A stretch of DNA of 64,000 nt from Ktedonospora formicarum (lineage in GTDB: Bacteria; Chloroflexota; Ktedonobacteria; Ktedonobacterales; Ktedonobacteraceae): NCBI RefSeq assembly GCF_016587355.1, contig NZ_BNJF01000001.1, positions 2,926,501 through 2,990,500 of the forward strand, in the 5' to 3' direction. The position numbers and the translations under genes were made by a program. The notes beneath the pieces are model-generated. The model ran no database searches, had not been told where the DNA came from, and saw only the letters and a list, made by a program, of their open reading frames with translations. Below, one piece after another: positions 53,032-62,771 of this stretch. Within the stretch, counting starts at the first letter, position 1; each line of letters starts with the position of its first letter.

Positions 53032-54045
53032 CTAGGCGTGCTGACTGAGCAATGTTTCTTGCTGGCGCTGGCGATATTGGGCTGGTGTCATACCCAATCG
53101 CTTCTTAAACACGTAATGCAAGTAACTGCCGCTAGAGAAACCGTGGTTAAGCGCCAGATGCTCAACTGTTTGCTCTGAGTGCGTGAGAGCTAGGCAGATC
53201 TGAGCCAGACGGTAGCGCTCCAGGTAACCACTGAAGGTATCATTAGCATATTGATCTAGAATGCGTTGGAGCTGTCGTCCACAGATATGCAAGGTCTCGG
53301 CTACTTCGTTCAGCGTAATCGCACGCGCGTAGTTGTCGCGAATATAGCGTGTCGCTAACTGATAGCGGTGCATATTCATATCGCGTGCGGGTAGTGCCGG
53401 TTGCGCTTGCGATGAATGATGATAGACGCGTGCTGCCCGCAGCAGGATTTGAATGATTGCCTGGCGAATAGTAGTGAACGCGCCAATCTCACGCTCTTGC
53501 CATGTCTGATAAGCCACCAGAAACCAGTTCATGGCGTTATACTTATCGAGGGCAGGAGTAGCGGGCATGGCTCGTAGTTGCTGAATACAGGCTTCGGCTT
53601 CAGCGATCTCCCATTGCTCGCTCCATTCCCCTTGGGGTGCATGTTCTATCTCGTCCAAAGGGGTGATGTCGATATGCAGGCATAGTTCGTACATCGCCTC
53701 CTGTGGGCTCGCCTCCTGTTTGTGCATCACCTGTGGGCCGGTCAGATAGAACATGCCAGCGTGCAGGGGATATTCTCCATCTGCTAGCGTCACACTTCCC
53801 TGGCCTCGCGGAATGAAATGAAATTCATAGTCGCGATGTTTGTGGTTGGGAATGATATTACCCGCCGGGAAGGTTGCCAGATGACAGCGTAACAAGCGAA
53901 TGCCGTAACGACCCCAGCGGAAGCTGATGTCAAGACGGTCAAGCGCATCGGGTTCAGCCTGCATTGGCGCGAAGAGAAAAGGACTACTATTCTTGCGAAA
54001 GGCCAGGATGGCACTCTGCTTCATTTCTTGGGCCGTTTTTGCCAT
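53032..54045 (-). CDS. AraC-family regulator with cupin sensor
   Basis: 337 residues. Cupin sensor at 50-150 (NHKHRDYEFHFIPRGQGSVT, GMFYLTGPQVMHKQEA), helical linker, two HTH units at about 235-330 (ITLNEVAETLHICGRQLQRIL; HLALNHGFSSGSYLHYVFKKRLGMTP, in part). AGGAGG precedes the ATG. Between two Gfo/Idh/MocA genes, so it likely controls a sugar-use cluster. Confidence 0.94.
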   Translation of the reverse strand: MAKTAQEMKQSAILAFRKNSSPFLFAPMQAEPDALDRLDISFRWGRYGIRLLRCHLATFPAGNIIPNHKHRDYEFHFIPRGQGSVTLADGEYPLHAGMFYLTGPQVMHKQEASPQEAMYELCLHIDITPLDEIEHAPQGEWSEQWEIAEAEACIQQLRAMPATPALDKYNAMNWFLVAYQTWQEREIGAFTTIRQAIIQILLRAARVYHHSSQAQPALPARDMNMHRYQLATRYIRDNYARAITLNEVAETLHICGRQLQRILDQYANDTFSGYLERYRLAQICLALTHSEQTVEHLALNHGFSSGSYLHYVFKKRLGMTPAQYRQRQQETLLSQHA

Positions 54046-54125
54046 AAAAGCCTCCTGCTGCGATGCTTAGAACAATGGAAGGTTTGCTTCATTGCTCACA
54101 GTGTCTACTAGAAATGTTCTTTGTT

Positions 54126-55142
54126 CTAGCGTGCCAGGTCGGCGATGTTAATAGCCCGGCGCTCACGTGCAGCCTGATTAGCGGCATCCATAAGCGTTGT
54201 CAGGTCTACAGCCATCTGAATATTCGTGGAGGCGATGGTGTCCTCTTCAATATGCTTGACCCACTGTTGGAAGGCACGCGGCTGACTGGTCGGCAAGTCG
54301 ATGACGGTGCTCCAATCTTTGCCATCGCCATATGTGGCGCTTCGAATAATGAGTTTCTCTTCTGGTGTGCCAAAGAAAAGGCTTCCCTCGGTTCCATGAA
54401 TTTCAATGGTGAAGGGGGAATAGCGATTGACAAAGCCTGCCTCGACGACGCCAATAGCGCCATTAGCATAATGTAGAGTGGCTAGCGCGTTGTCTTCGAC
54501 CTCTTTTCCGGTCACATAGCCAAAGTTGGCACTTACGCTCTCTGGCATGCCCAGGAAGAGACGTGCGAGATACATGGGATGGCATCCCAGGTCGATCAGT
54601 GCTCCGCCACCACACAAATCCTTGTCAAAGAAGTGGTCTGGCAACCAGCCATTAGGTCGCTGCTCTGTTGGAAGTGCGCCATTATGTGAGAGGCGTGTGC
54701 GGACCAGCGTTAGCTGTCCCAGAGCGTTGTGGGCCAGCAATTCTTGAATTGCCAGGGTATAGCCTTCATAAAGTCGGGGGAGCGAAACCGTTAACTTGAT
54801 ACGTGCCTCTTCGACTACGCGTATGATCTCATTGCATTCGTGAGCCGTAGTCGCGATAACTTTTTCGGTGAAAATATGTTTACCCGCGCGTGCGGCGGCA
54901 ACCATGACTTCGCGGTGCATACTGGTCGGAGTATCGACAATGATTGCGTCAATGTCGTCCTTGCTAAGCATCTCCTCCAAGTTGTCGTAGAAGGGGACTC
55001 CTAGCTCCATAGCCTCGCGACGTCCTCGTTCGCTCTCTTCATCCCAGACAGCTACAATCTGGGTTGATGGGTGCTCCTGGGCCTGGCGCAAATAATCATG
55101 CGCATGGACATGCCAGAAACTCGCCATTGCAACTCGTATCAT
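54126..55142 (-). CDS. Gfo/Idh/MocA-family oxidoreductase
   Basis: 338 residues. N-terminal IRVAMASFWHVHAHDYL, where the usual GxGxxG is replaced by ASFWHVH. The motif IFTEKVIATT occupies the EKP position, and DLGCHPMYLARLFLGMP is the C-terminal domain's catalytic region. ATG at 55142 fits the family; the longer frame to 55208 starts at a TTG. Unusual first loop: nucleotide binding may differ. Upstream end of the three-gene group with AraC and the second dehydrogenase. Confidence 0.9.
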   Translation of the reverse strand: MIRVAMASFWHVHAHDYLRQAQEHPSTQIVAVWDEESERGRREAMELGVPFYDNLEEMLSKDDIDAIIVDTPTSMHREVMVAAARAGKHIFTEKVIATTAHECNEIIRVVEEARIKLTVSLPRLYEGYTLAIQELLAHNALGQLTLVRTRLSHNGALPTEQRPNGWLPDHFFDKDLCGGGALIDLGCHPMYLARLFLGMPESVSANFGYVTGKEVEDNALATLHYANGAIGVVEAGFVNRYSPFTIEIHGTEGSLFFGTPEEKLIIRSATYGDGKDWSTVIDLPTSQPRAFQQWVKHIEEDTIASTNIQMAVDLTTLMDAANQAARERRAINIADLAR

Positions 55143-55208
55143 CGTGCTGTGCTTCCTTCCTTCTGCTAAATAGACCAGTAGGCGGTGGGTGCGCCTTCCT
55201 TCATGCAA

Positions 55209-55784
55209 AATCGCGACTGAGCGCGATCAATATATAGGGAATACACTACTATTGTAGACTGCTATACCCAAGAATAGCAATGCGTGAAGGCGACAAAGAA
55301 TTTTGCACCATATCTAAAATAGCGACATCACCCTGTTCTCATCCATTCTGTCAAGTCATATGTCCTCAGATATATAGGCTATGTTTCCAGGGGTATATAT
55401 TGCTACCGCGAGGTATTTGTCCAAGATATATGGATGATGTTAAAGCTACGAAGCGATATGGCTAATGGCCCTCCTGAACCGTGGTGTGCATACAATAATA
55501 AGAGAAGTGGATGGGGTGAGAAATTGGGCGTAACAAATCCAGGCTTTGTACGTCTTTATTAGTGGGGGATTTCCGCATGGGTACTGCTTGCGTCTGACGG
55601 TACTTACCAGGGGAATGACGCGATTCTTATGTCTTCTAACCCACGCTTCATCAAGGTGTGTTAGCTGTATGGGGTATATTGACAGAAATAAACTCAGTCC
55701 CTTACAATTTGGTCAGAAATACATGCATAAAGATACATATACACCGTCTGCGCTCTAAGATTGGAAGAAGAGGGGCTTCTACGC
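55209..55784. other. Intergenic region upstream of the zinc-ribbon/BACON gene
   Basis: A+T-rich with no gene that I can support. TATATA/TATAT-rich blocks at 55368-55440 could hold promoters in either direction. Short open frames here lack Shine-Dalgarno sequences. Confidence 0.4.
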
Positions 55785-58604
55785 ATGCAGATATGTTGTC
55801 CTCACTGTGCGACCGAGGTGGGGGAAGATGCTATCTTTTGCCCTGTCTGTGGGGGATCAGTTGTGCCTTGTGAGCATATACATCAGGGGAGCCCCTCAGA
55901 GACTTTGCCGTTGCGCGAAGTCTGCCCTCCAGTTTTGAGCGAAGCAGGTAACTTCGATGAGAGTGAGGCCGTTACTCTGAAGGCGCTGCTTGCTCCTGGT
56001 GCCATGTTGGATGTGCGCCCAGAAGACGAAGCTGTAGTCTCTGATCTTTCATCAACCTCTAGCCTGCCCACAAATATCCATTCTAGTACGTGGTATAAAG
56101 AAGTGCACTCTGCGTCGGGGGACTCCAAGCCATTTTATGTTCCACGCCCACCTGCGCAACCATCGCTTGCTTGGTACCGACGTGTGCCTCCTGTGACTTT
56201 CTTCTGGTTCTCTTGCGTGATTATCGCTACATTAGTGTTAGGGGGAGGTTTTGGCGTTTTTTCGGCCTTCGGAGCAGGCAATACCACGATGGCCTTGCAG
56301 GCATCGCCAGGTGTGGTCGCGATTGGTGCGACGATCACATTACGTGGTACACATTTCTCGCCACATAGCTTTGTCGGCCTCTCCATCGACCGTGGCATCC
56401 CCATTCTGGATACAGCGGGGTCTTCTGTCGTTCGTACTGACGCTCAAGGAAATTTTACCGATACTGTTGTAGCGCTGGCCGATTGGCATAGCGGTTCACA
56501 TACATTGCATGCCGAAGATTCTCTCACTCACAAGGCTGCGACCTTTTCGATCAAGCTCACAGGAAATGGACAAGCTCTACGACCCGCGCATCTGCGTACT
56601 TCGAGCGAAAGCTTCGATTTTGGCGTGGGCGATACCATTACCAACAGTGTGAAGACGCTTATGCTCTTGAATACTGGAGGCGGGCAGATCAGCTGGCAGG
56701 CCCGTAGCAATCATGACTGGCTCAAGATTAGCCCTACCAGCGGATCCTTTGTGGGCGGGCAGGATATGCACATCTCGGTTGCGGTTGATCGTTCCCATGC
56801 CTCACCAGGCGTCTACATGGGCCAGATTACCTTTACCTCGAATGCTGGCAACAATGTGCTTGCGGTACGGATGGAGGCCCGAAACTTACGCCCGCTTAAC
56901 ATGGGGGCGCTGGGAGTTACGCCTCCTGTGCTCTCTTATATCGCTCATGATGGAGGGGCTTCGCCCTCGCCGCAAGATGTGACTCTCTTCAATCCCGGTG
57001 TCGGCCTGTTGACATGGGATGCATCAGCAGATGTCGGTTGGCTCAAAGTTCTGGCCGCTACAAATACGCTCGTTCCTGGCGAGAGTAAGCCGCTCCGCCT
57101 CGCTGTGGACTCACATGCTATGTTGCCCGGAGTTTATCGCGCGACAGTGACAGTGCGTGGCTTCGGTATGGATGGGCAGGAGGTTCCAGGGAGCATACAG
57201 AAGATATATGTGGTTGTTACGGTGACACAAGGCTGTCTTTTACAAACTGTCCCTAATACCCTTTCGTTTTCTGGTATGGAGGGTGGAACGTTCCCAGCCA
57301 CTCAGACGCTCAAGATAAGTGCTCTACACAGTTGCCCTGGTGCGCTGAACTGGAGCGTATCATCGGATGCGAAATGGCTGCACTTGAGTACTTCAAATGG
57401 GACAACACCTAGCTCACTTGCGATAAGCGTCGACACGTCTGCGTTGCAACCCGCGATTCTGCCTGCAACCTATTCCGCCGCGCTCTCTTTGAGCTCTGCC
57501 ACAGGCGTGCAGGTACTGCCTGTGACTCTGACTCTGAATGCTACTCCATCGCCAGCTATGACACTCTCGTCAACACATGTCTCGCTTTCGGCACTTACCA
57601 GCCAGGACAGCCCGGCGCAACAAAGCATTGTGCTGACCAATACTGGAAAAGGACAGCTCACTTGGAAGGCTACGACCACAACAACCTCAGGTGGTTCCTG
57701 GTTGAGTGTCTCTCCAGCTTCTGGAACGTTGGAGGCAGGTGCATCGCAGCAACTTTCACTTAGTGCGATGCTGCCCATAAACTCGGGATCAGGCGTCTAC
57801 AATGGTACGCTAACCCTTAGTGGGACTGATAGTATTGGCTCCCAACTTGCAGGTGGCATGCGCACAATTCCTATTAGTCTGACTGTGCGTTCCTCCTGCG
57901 CTCTGAGTGTGGGTTCTGGCTCGTTAACATTTACAACGAGCGCATATCAAACTACAGCGGTCGAACGAACTTTTACTTTGAGTGAACAAGAAAACTGTGA
58001 TGCAAAATTAGCCTGGCGTGCTCGCGTTACTAGTGGTGGAAACTGGCTTCAGGTGAGCGATCAAAATGGGACTCTTACGCCGGGGGAATCAGATGTGGTA
58101 AGAGCTTTGGTGACAAGTTCACAACTCGCGCCAGGAACCTATCGAGGTAGTATCGCCGTAACGAGCTACGACCGTCAAACCGGTCAGGATCTTGGGGCTG
58201 CGAACACAATTACTGTCACTTTGATGGTTGGGGCTCCTTGTAGCGTTAAGGCTACAACACCATCCAGGCTTGATCTTACGCCGCAGAATGCGAGTGGGCA
58301 GTTTACTGTCTCCGTCTCCAATACCTGTATGCGCAATGTTATCTTTATGCCTGAAGTGGCTTACAGCGATAATGGCAACGGTTGGCTCACCATTATGTCG
58401 CCGACATCCTCGGTCGCGCCTGGTGATAGTGTGACGTTTATGCTTACCGTCGACGCTACTGGGCTAGGCCCTGGTACTTATACCGCTACCATTCAACTCG
58501 ATGCCTCAACAGGAGGCTCATATATAGAAGGCAACCCCCAGACGCTCACTGTAACGTTCACTGTTCCTGACATTACTACGCCCGGCAGCAGCCCCACCCC
58601 CTGA
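55785..58604 (+). CDS. Zinc-ribbon, single-pass surface protein with six BACON-like repeats
   Basis: About 939 residues. The N-terminal cytoplasmic zinc ribbon has CCPHC and FCPVCGG. A variable linker precedes one membrane helix (about 140-165). Outside, an IPT/Ig-like unit (ATITLRGTHFSPHSFVGLSI) leads into about six repeats of 95-115 residues with W-L[K/Q/S]-[I/V]-S-P-x-S-G and PG-x-Y-x-G-x-[I/L] motifs, as in BACON domains. A Pro/Ser/Thr-rich end follows. Zinc ribbon plus membrane helix plus Ig-like repeats suggests a cell-surface adhesin or envelope-sensing protein; the role is unknown. ATG at 55785 chosen for its GAGGGG; the frame continues to a TTG at 55761. Confidence 0.85.
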   Translation: MQICCPHCATEVGEDAIFCPVCGGSVVPCEHIHQGSPSETLPLREVCPPVLSEAGNFDESEAVTLKALLAPGAMLDVRPEDEAVVSDLSSTSSLPTNIHSSTWYKEVHSASGDSKPFYVPRPPAQPSLAWYRRVPPVTFFWFSCVIIATLVLGGGFGVFSAFGAGNTTMALQASPGVVAIGATITLRGTHFSPHSFVGLSIDRGIPILDTAGSSVVRTDAQGNFTDTVVALADWHSGSHTLHAEDSLTHKAATFSIKLTGNGQALRPAHLRTSSESFDFGVGDTITNSVKTLMLLNTGGGQISWQARSNHDWLKISPTSGSFVGGQDMHISVAVDRSHASPGVYMGQITFTSNAGNNVLAVRMEARNLRPLNMGALGVTPPVLSYIAHDGGASPSPQDVTLFNPGVGLLTWDASADVGWLKVLAATNTLVPGESKPLRLAVDSHAMLPGVYRATVTVRGFGMDGQEVPGSIQKIYVVVTVTQGCLLQTVPNTLSFSGMEGGTFPATQTLKISALHSCPGALNWSVSSDAKWLHLSTSNGTTPSSLAISVDTSALQPAILPATYSAALSLSSATGVQVLPVTLTLNATPSPAMTLSSTHVSLSALTSQDSPAQQSIVLTNTGKGQLTWKATTTTTSGGSWLSVSPASGTLEAGASQQLSLSAMLPINSGSGVYNGTLTLSGTDSIGSQLAGGMRTIPISLTVRSSCALSVGSGSLTFTTSAYQTTAVERTFTLSEQENCDAKLAWRARVTSGGNWLQVSDQNGTLTPGESDVVRALVTSSQLAPGTYRGSIAVTSYDRQTGQDLGAANTITVTLMVGAPCSVKATTPSRLDLTPQNASGQFTVSVSNTCMRNVIFMPEVAYSDNGNGWLTIMSPTSSVAPGDSVTFMLTVDATGLGPGTYTATIQLDASTGGSYIEGNPQTLTVTFTVPDITTPGSSPTP

Positions 58605-58659
58605 GTGAAGCTACTGCTGAAGATCCTCACAAAATCTGGTTGAATGTGTCAAAGGCGCC

Positions 58660-59550
58660 TTAATTGCTGTGGGTGGGTGATGGCTCTATAGCGCACAGGC
58701 TTCGAGCGTAGGCGATCTGGCCCGCGTCGTGTTCCCAATCCTCTTTGCCCTGCTCATCCGTTTGAATAGGAGTCTCGAGAATGAGCGCGACGTGTGCCAT
58801 ACGTGGGTCGCGGAGCAGGGTACGCAGACCCTCTGTGGGAATAATCCCTTCTCCCAGGCGCTTATGTACGTCGCGATGACTACCCAATGCCTTTTCGGTA
58901 TCGTTAAGGTGCAGGACATGTAAGCGCTGTAATCCAACTGTCTCATCGAAGTGTTGAAGAACCTGTTGCGCCGCTTCGGGGCTACCAATATCATGCCCTC
59001 CGCCCCAGAGATGTGCTGTATCCAGGCAGACACCCAGGCGACCGCGATATTGCGGCAGGTGGGCCAGAACTGTCGCCAGGGACTCGAAATCTCGCCCCAG
59101 CGAGTTACCCGCGCCTACATCATTTTCCAGGAGTAGCATGACTTCTTCTGGCGTCTCAGCCATGACACGCTCGATTCCCTGAGCAATACGCGCCAGTCCT
59201 GTTGGCACGCCCGCGCCACGATGGCTGCCAGTGTGGAAGACCACGTAGGAAGCCCCCAATTGCGCTCCACGTTGCAGCGTACCACTCAGCAGGAGAATTG
59301 ACTTCTCCCAGATGGTCTCATCGAGAGTGCCCAGATTAATCAAATAGGGCGCATGGAGCACAACTGGGTCCAGGTGATGTTCACGGGCTGCAGAGGCGAA
59401 GGCGCTCCCACTCTGCTCATCCATTACAGGTGGTTTCCAACCTGTAGGGTTGCTGGCAAAGATCTGAATGGCATCGCAGCCAATTTGCTCAGCAAGCTCT
59501 GTCGCTTTTACAGGCTTAGAGCCTGTGGGCATATGTCGTCCAATACGCAT
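58660..59550 (-). CDS. nfo: Endonuclease IV-type AP endonuclease
   Basis: 296 residues. MRIGRHMPTGSKPV start, VVLHAPYLINLGT, VVFHTGSHRGAGV, LLLENDVGAGNSLG, VCLDTAHLWGGGHDI, LHLNDTEKALGSHRD and ILETPIQTDEQG carry the three-zinc ligands of the Nfo TIM barrel. It would repair abasic sites. ATG at 59550 has AGGAAG eight bases upstream; the longer frame overlaps scpB. It follows scpB by 28 bp. Confidence 0.95.
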   Translation of the reverse strand: MRIGRHMPTGSKPVKATELAEQIGCDAIQIFASNPTGWKPPVMDEQSGSAFASAAREHHLDPVVLHAPYLINLGTLDETIWEKSILLLSGTLQRGAQLGASYVVFHTGSHRGAGVPTGLARIAQGIERVMAETPEEVMLLLENDVGAGNSLGRDFESLATVLAHLPQYRGRLGVCLDTAHLWGGGHDIGSPEAAQQVLQHFDETVGLQRLHVLHLNDTEKALGSHRDVHKRLGEGIIPTEGLRTLLRDPRMAHVALILETPIQTDEQGKEDWEHDAGQIAYARSLCAIEPSPTHSN

Positions 59551-59578
59551 AATATCTTCTTCCTGTTCGCAAAAGATC

Positions 59579-60259
59579 TTAGCTTGCGTCCTGGGATGGT
59601 TGAAAATTTGGCAGATCTGGCTGGCGGACATTGGCCTGATGATTGTTATTTGGGGCTGGTGTCTCTTCGGAAGTGCTCTCAGTTTGCTGGGCGGTAAGAT
59701 TCATATGAGGAAGCTCTTCCAGGTTGGTCAGGCCAAACTGTTGCAAAAAATCGGGGGTGGTAGCGAAGAGTGCCGGGCGTCCTACTGTTTGCGCGCGCCC
59801 AACCTCGACCACCAGCCCATATTGTAGCAGGCTTGCCAGGGCGCGATCACTATTCACGCCGCGTACCGCCTCAATTTGCCCACGTGTAATAGGTTGGCGA
59901 TAGGCAACCACTGCCAGAGTCTCCAGGGCCGCATTTGTGAGCTTGGCGCTCATGGGAAGTCCCAATAGGGCTGCAACATACTGGGCGTTTTCTGGCGCGG
60001 TTACTAATTGCACTTGTTCGCCCAGACGTTGTAGGCGGATGCCTCGACTTGAGTTTGCCAGAGCATGCTCAAGCGCGTAAAGACCATTATCTAGGCGCGC
60101 ATCATCGACTCCAAGTAGTTTGCGTAACTCTGTACGTTCCAGTGGCCGCCCGGAGACAAAGAGCAGACTTTCTATAGCCGCGCCCATTTGCGCATCCTCT
60201 GGAAATATGTTATGAGAGGAGGCTACTCCGGTCGTTGTTTGATGCTCATTCTCTTCCAT
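59579..60259 (-). CDS. scpB: Segregation and condensation protein B
   Basis: 226 residues. Two winged-helix domains: AIESLLFVSGRPLERTELRKLL and LPMSAKLTNAALETLAVVAYRQPITRGQIEAVRGV (in part), then VVEVGRAQTVGRPALFATTPDFLQQFGL (in part). With SMC and ScpA it forms the condensin that ParB loads at parS, so it is linked to the parS site in this window. ATG at 60259 has no Shine-Dalgarno sequence; TATACT (-10 like, complement of 60269-60274) lies only ten bases upstream, so translation may be leaderless or nearly so. Confidence 0.95.
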   Translation of the reverse strand: MEENEHQTTTGVASSHNIFPEDAQMGAAIESLLFVSGRPLERTELRKLLGVDDARLDNGLYALEHALANSSRGIRLQRLGEQVQLVTAPENAQYVAALLGLPMSAKLTNAALETLAVVAYRQPITRGQIEAVRGVNSDRALASLLQYGLVVEVGRAQTVGRPALFATTPDFLQQFGLTNLEELPHMNLTAQQTESTSEETPAPNNNHQANVRQPDLPNFQPSQDAS

Positions 60260-60390
60260 GATGAGGCAAGTATAACACAAAATGGCAAGCCCACATGTGC
60301 CTTCATCAATGCAGGAATATTCTCTCCTCGTGGCGTGTTGACGGTGTATAGATACAAGCTCAGGTTTATGGGGATGACCAGGAGGTGTCT

Positions 60391-61797
60391 TTGGCTAGCG
60401 ATAATGAGCTCTCACTGACGCGACAGCGCGAACAGCTACTACAGATTCTGAGCGCCACTCTCATTGAGCTCGAAGCCTTGCGTAACGATCCTGGCTTGCA
60501 GGGACCTCAGGTTGAGCGTCTGGCAAGCCTTGAGCAGATGAATCGGCAAGCCCTGCACATTGTGCGGACATCGGGTGCGCATTTGCCTCTACCCGAATTA
60601 GAGAATAGCACTCTCGTAGAGGCTCTCTCGCATCTTATCGACACCACAGCTGAAGAGCTAGGGCTTTCCAGTCGTGTCTCTTTCTCTGGTGTTGATGAGC
60701 AGGGAAAGCCAGAAGTGGCGGCTCATCTGTCTACTCAGGCTGAGCATCTGCTCTTCCTCCTGGCTCAGGAGACGCTCTTTCAGGTCCGCGAGCACCAACA
60801 TGCCTGGCGCCTGCGCCTCAACTTTGCCTATGGTCACGATGAGGTACGTCTGGTCATTGAAGATGACGGTGTGCCTGCCTCCAATATTGCTTCCGACGAT
60901 AGGACCCCAGCCAGCGAGAACATCTTACCCTTTGCTCAGAATACCCGTGAAAATACTGCGTTCTCTGATTCGGTATACGATGACCTGCGTGCTCGCTTTA
61001 CCTATATGGGGGGCTCACTCATACGCGAGATTGCTCCGCATGGAACGCGGGTCGAAGTGCGCGTGCCCTATCAGTCTCCAGAGCTGGATAGCACCACATT
61101 TGGGATCGGACTTCCGTCTCTCCAGGCGCGTGCCAAGTTGGAGAATCAAGAAGTGCATCCACAGCGCACAAGCGTCCTCATCGTAGACGGTCAGCCAGTA
61201 GTTCGTGCTGGACTGCATCGCCTGCTCGATGCCTATCCCGACTTGCTGCTGGTAGGCGAAGCTAGCGATGGAGTGCACGCCGTCAGCGAAACGCTCGAAC
61301 TGGGCCCTCAAGTTGTGCTTCTGGATGCTCAACTCCCCGAAGGCCAGAGTCTCGAAGCTTTGCGTCAGATCAAGCAACTCAACCTCAATACACATGTGCT
61401 TCTACTCTCTATTGAAGAGCGCGAGGATTATCTTTATGAAACGTTGCGCGCTGGAGCTGATGGCTACTTGCTCAAAGATGTAACTCCTGATGACCTGGCG
61501 GAGGCCATTCGCATCGTAGCTCGGGGTGAGGTTCTTGTACAACAGCAACTGGCGGGGCGTATTCTGGCGCGGGTGGGACGCGAACGGGGAGCGCGAGGTG
61601 AAATGCTCACGGCGAGAGAGCTAGAGGTCTTGCGCCTCCTATCGCGCGGACTAAGGAACAAGGAGATAGCAGCCCATCTCTTCATTAGCGAGCGTACGGT
61701 GAATTTCCATCTTGCCAACATCTATCAGAAGCTAAATGTTTCAGGGCGTACTGAAGCCCTGAGCAAAGCGCTTGCCCAGGGCTTAATTGAGACATAG
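60391..61797 (+). CDS. Fused kinase-like module and NarL-type response regulator
   Basis: About 468 residues. Residues 1-230 resemble the NarX-type histidine-kinase core, without a clear phospho-His and with only remnants of the ATP-lid (VRLVIEDDGVP). A receiver domain follows (VLIVDGQPVVRAGLHRLL, about 260-275; phospho-acceptor Asp about 312 in VLLDAQLPEG; Lys about 361), then a LuxR HTH (LTARELEVLRLLSRGLRNKEIA). The acidic pocket has only one Asp (VDG for VDD). GTG at 60385 overlaps AGGAGG; the TTG at 60391, five bases past it, is preferred. Divergent from scpB. Confidence 0.85.
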   Translation: MASDNELSLTRQREQLLQILSATLIELEALRNDPGLQGPQVERLASLEQMNRQALHIVRTSGAHLPLPELENSTLVEALSHLIDTTAEELGLSSRVSFSGVDEQGKPEVAAHLSTQAEHLLFLLAQETLFQVREHQHAWRLRLNFAYGHDEVRLVIEDDGVPASNIASDDRTPASENILPFAQNTRENTAFSDSVYDDLRARFTYMGGSLIREIAPHGTRVEVRVPYQSPELDSTTFGIGLPSLQARAKLENQEVHPQRTSVLIVDGQPVVRAGLHRLLDAYPDLLLVGEASDGVHAVSETLELGPQVVLLDAQLPEGQSLEALRQIKQLNLNTHVLLLSIEEREDYLYETLRAGADGYLLKDVTPDDLAEAIRIVARGEVLVQQQLAGRILARVGRERGARGEMLTARELEVLRLLSRGLRNKEIAAHLFISERTVNFHLANIYQKLNVSGRTEALSKALAQGLIET

Positions 61798-61808
61798 GAA
61801 AAGGTTTC

Positions 61809-62771
61809 TTATAGCTTGCCAGCGCGCCAGGCATTGACAGCGGTCTTTAGGGATGAGATGTATGCTTGCTCGTTGTTATTGTCAGCGCTTGGAGCGTATC
61901 TGGGAATGATCTTATCAATCGTATTCAGGCCCCACTGTGCGATATAGAGATTGCGAATCAATTTATACCAGGACTCGAAGCCATCCTCCCAACTTCTAAA
62001 CTTGGCATAGCCACCTCGATCCTGATCGATGCATTCGCGGTCAGGAATGCAGCGCAAATTTCCCAGCGAAAGAGTTGCTTGAGCCTCGCCCCGCGTGCCG
62101 AAGGTACTTTCATGCTGATAGAAAGCGAGAGCGTACACAGGATCAATGCCGTATTTAACGCCGAGATCATACATAGCCTGTCCCTTGCCAGCGGCAGGCG
62201 AACCCGCATTCGCAAGCACACGATTGATGAAGGACGCGCTAATGGTTGGTTTACCCAGAACTGAGTAAGGACCTTTAGAGGTTGGTACTTTTGTCGGTAT
62301 AGGTTTGGGCGTTTGCCATGTGGTTGCTTGGTTGCCTCCAACCTGAATATCGTAAACTTTACCTCCGTAGTTGGGAAGCAGTTGTGGCACCCCTGGGCGC
62401 TGGGCAATTCCAGCCCATAGCAACACGGCCAGGAAGATCAGCCCAATTGCCGAGCTATAGATGAGTGGATTGAGCCACGGTCTATGGCGTTGCAACGGAT
62501 GAGGTGCATACTCATCGATGACTTTGGGGCGACGGCGAACTGATATCTGCCGAGATTCCAAGGGTCTGGCTTTGGGCTTTTGAACACGCTTGGTAACGGC
62601 GGTTGTACGTGTGCGAGCGGGCCTAATATCAGTAGTAACCTCTTCATCATCCCAAGGTCCTGCGGCTGGCTGAACAGCCGGGAGATTTCGTGTGGCCCGC
62701 AGGGGGATTTGGGTTGTTGTTACTTCTGCCGTTTGTGAGGCGCGCTTCCTGGCGTAATTACCACTCGCCAT
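61809..62771 (-). CDS. Membrane-anchored glucosaminidase-domain protein
   Basis: 320 residues. A basic, disordered cytoplasmic N-terminus (1-100) and one membrane helix (LIYSSAIGLIFLAVLLW, about 105-123). Outside, a domain with YDLGVKYGIDPVYALAFYQHESTFGTRG (in part: VKYGIDPVYALAFYQHEST) and GNLRCI, typical of the glucosaminidase/lysozyme-like fold in which Glu of HES acts. It would cut peptidoglycan glycan strands. ATG at 62771 has AAGGAG eight bases upstream. Single gene. Confidence 0.85.
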   Translation of the reverse strand: MASGNYARKRASQTAEVTTTQIPLRATRNLPAVQPAAGPWDDEEVTTDIRPARTRTTAVTKRVQKPKARPLESRQISVRRRPKVIDEYAPHPLQRHRPWLNPLIYSSAIGLIFLAVLLWAGIAQRPGVPQLLPNYGGKVYDIQVGGNQATTWQTPKPIPTKVPTSKGPYSVLGKPTISASFINRVLANAGSPAAGKGQAMYDLGVKYGIDPVYALAFYQHESTFGTRGEAQATLSLGNLRCIPDRECIDQDRGGYAKFRSWEDGFESWYKLIRNLYIAQWGLNTIDKIIPRYAPSADNNNEQAYISSLKTAVNAWRAGKL

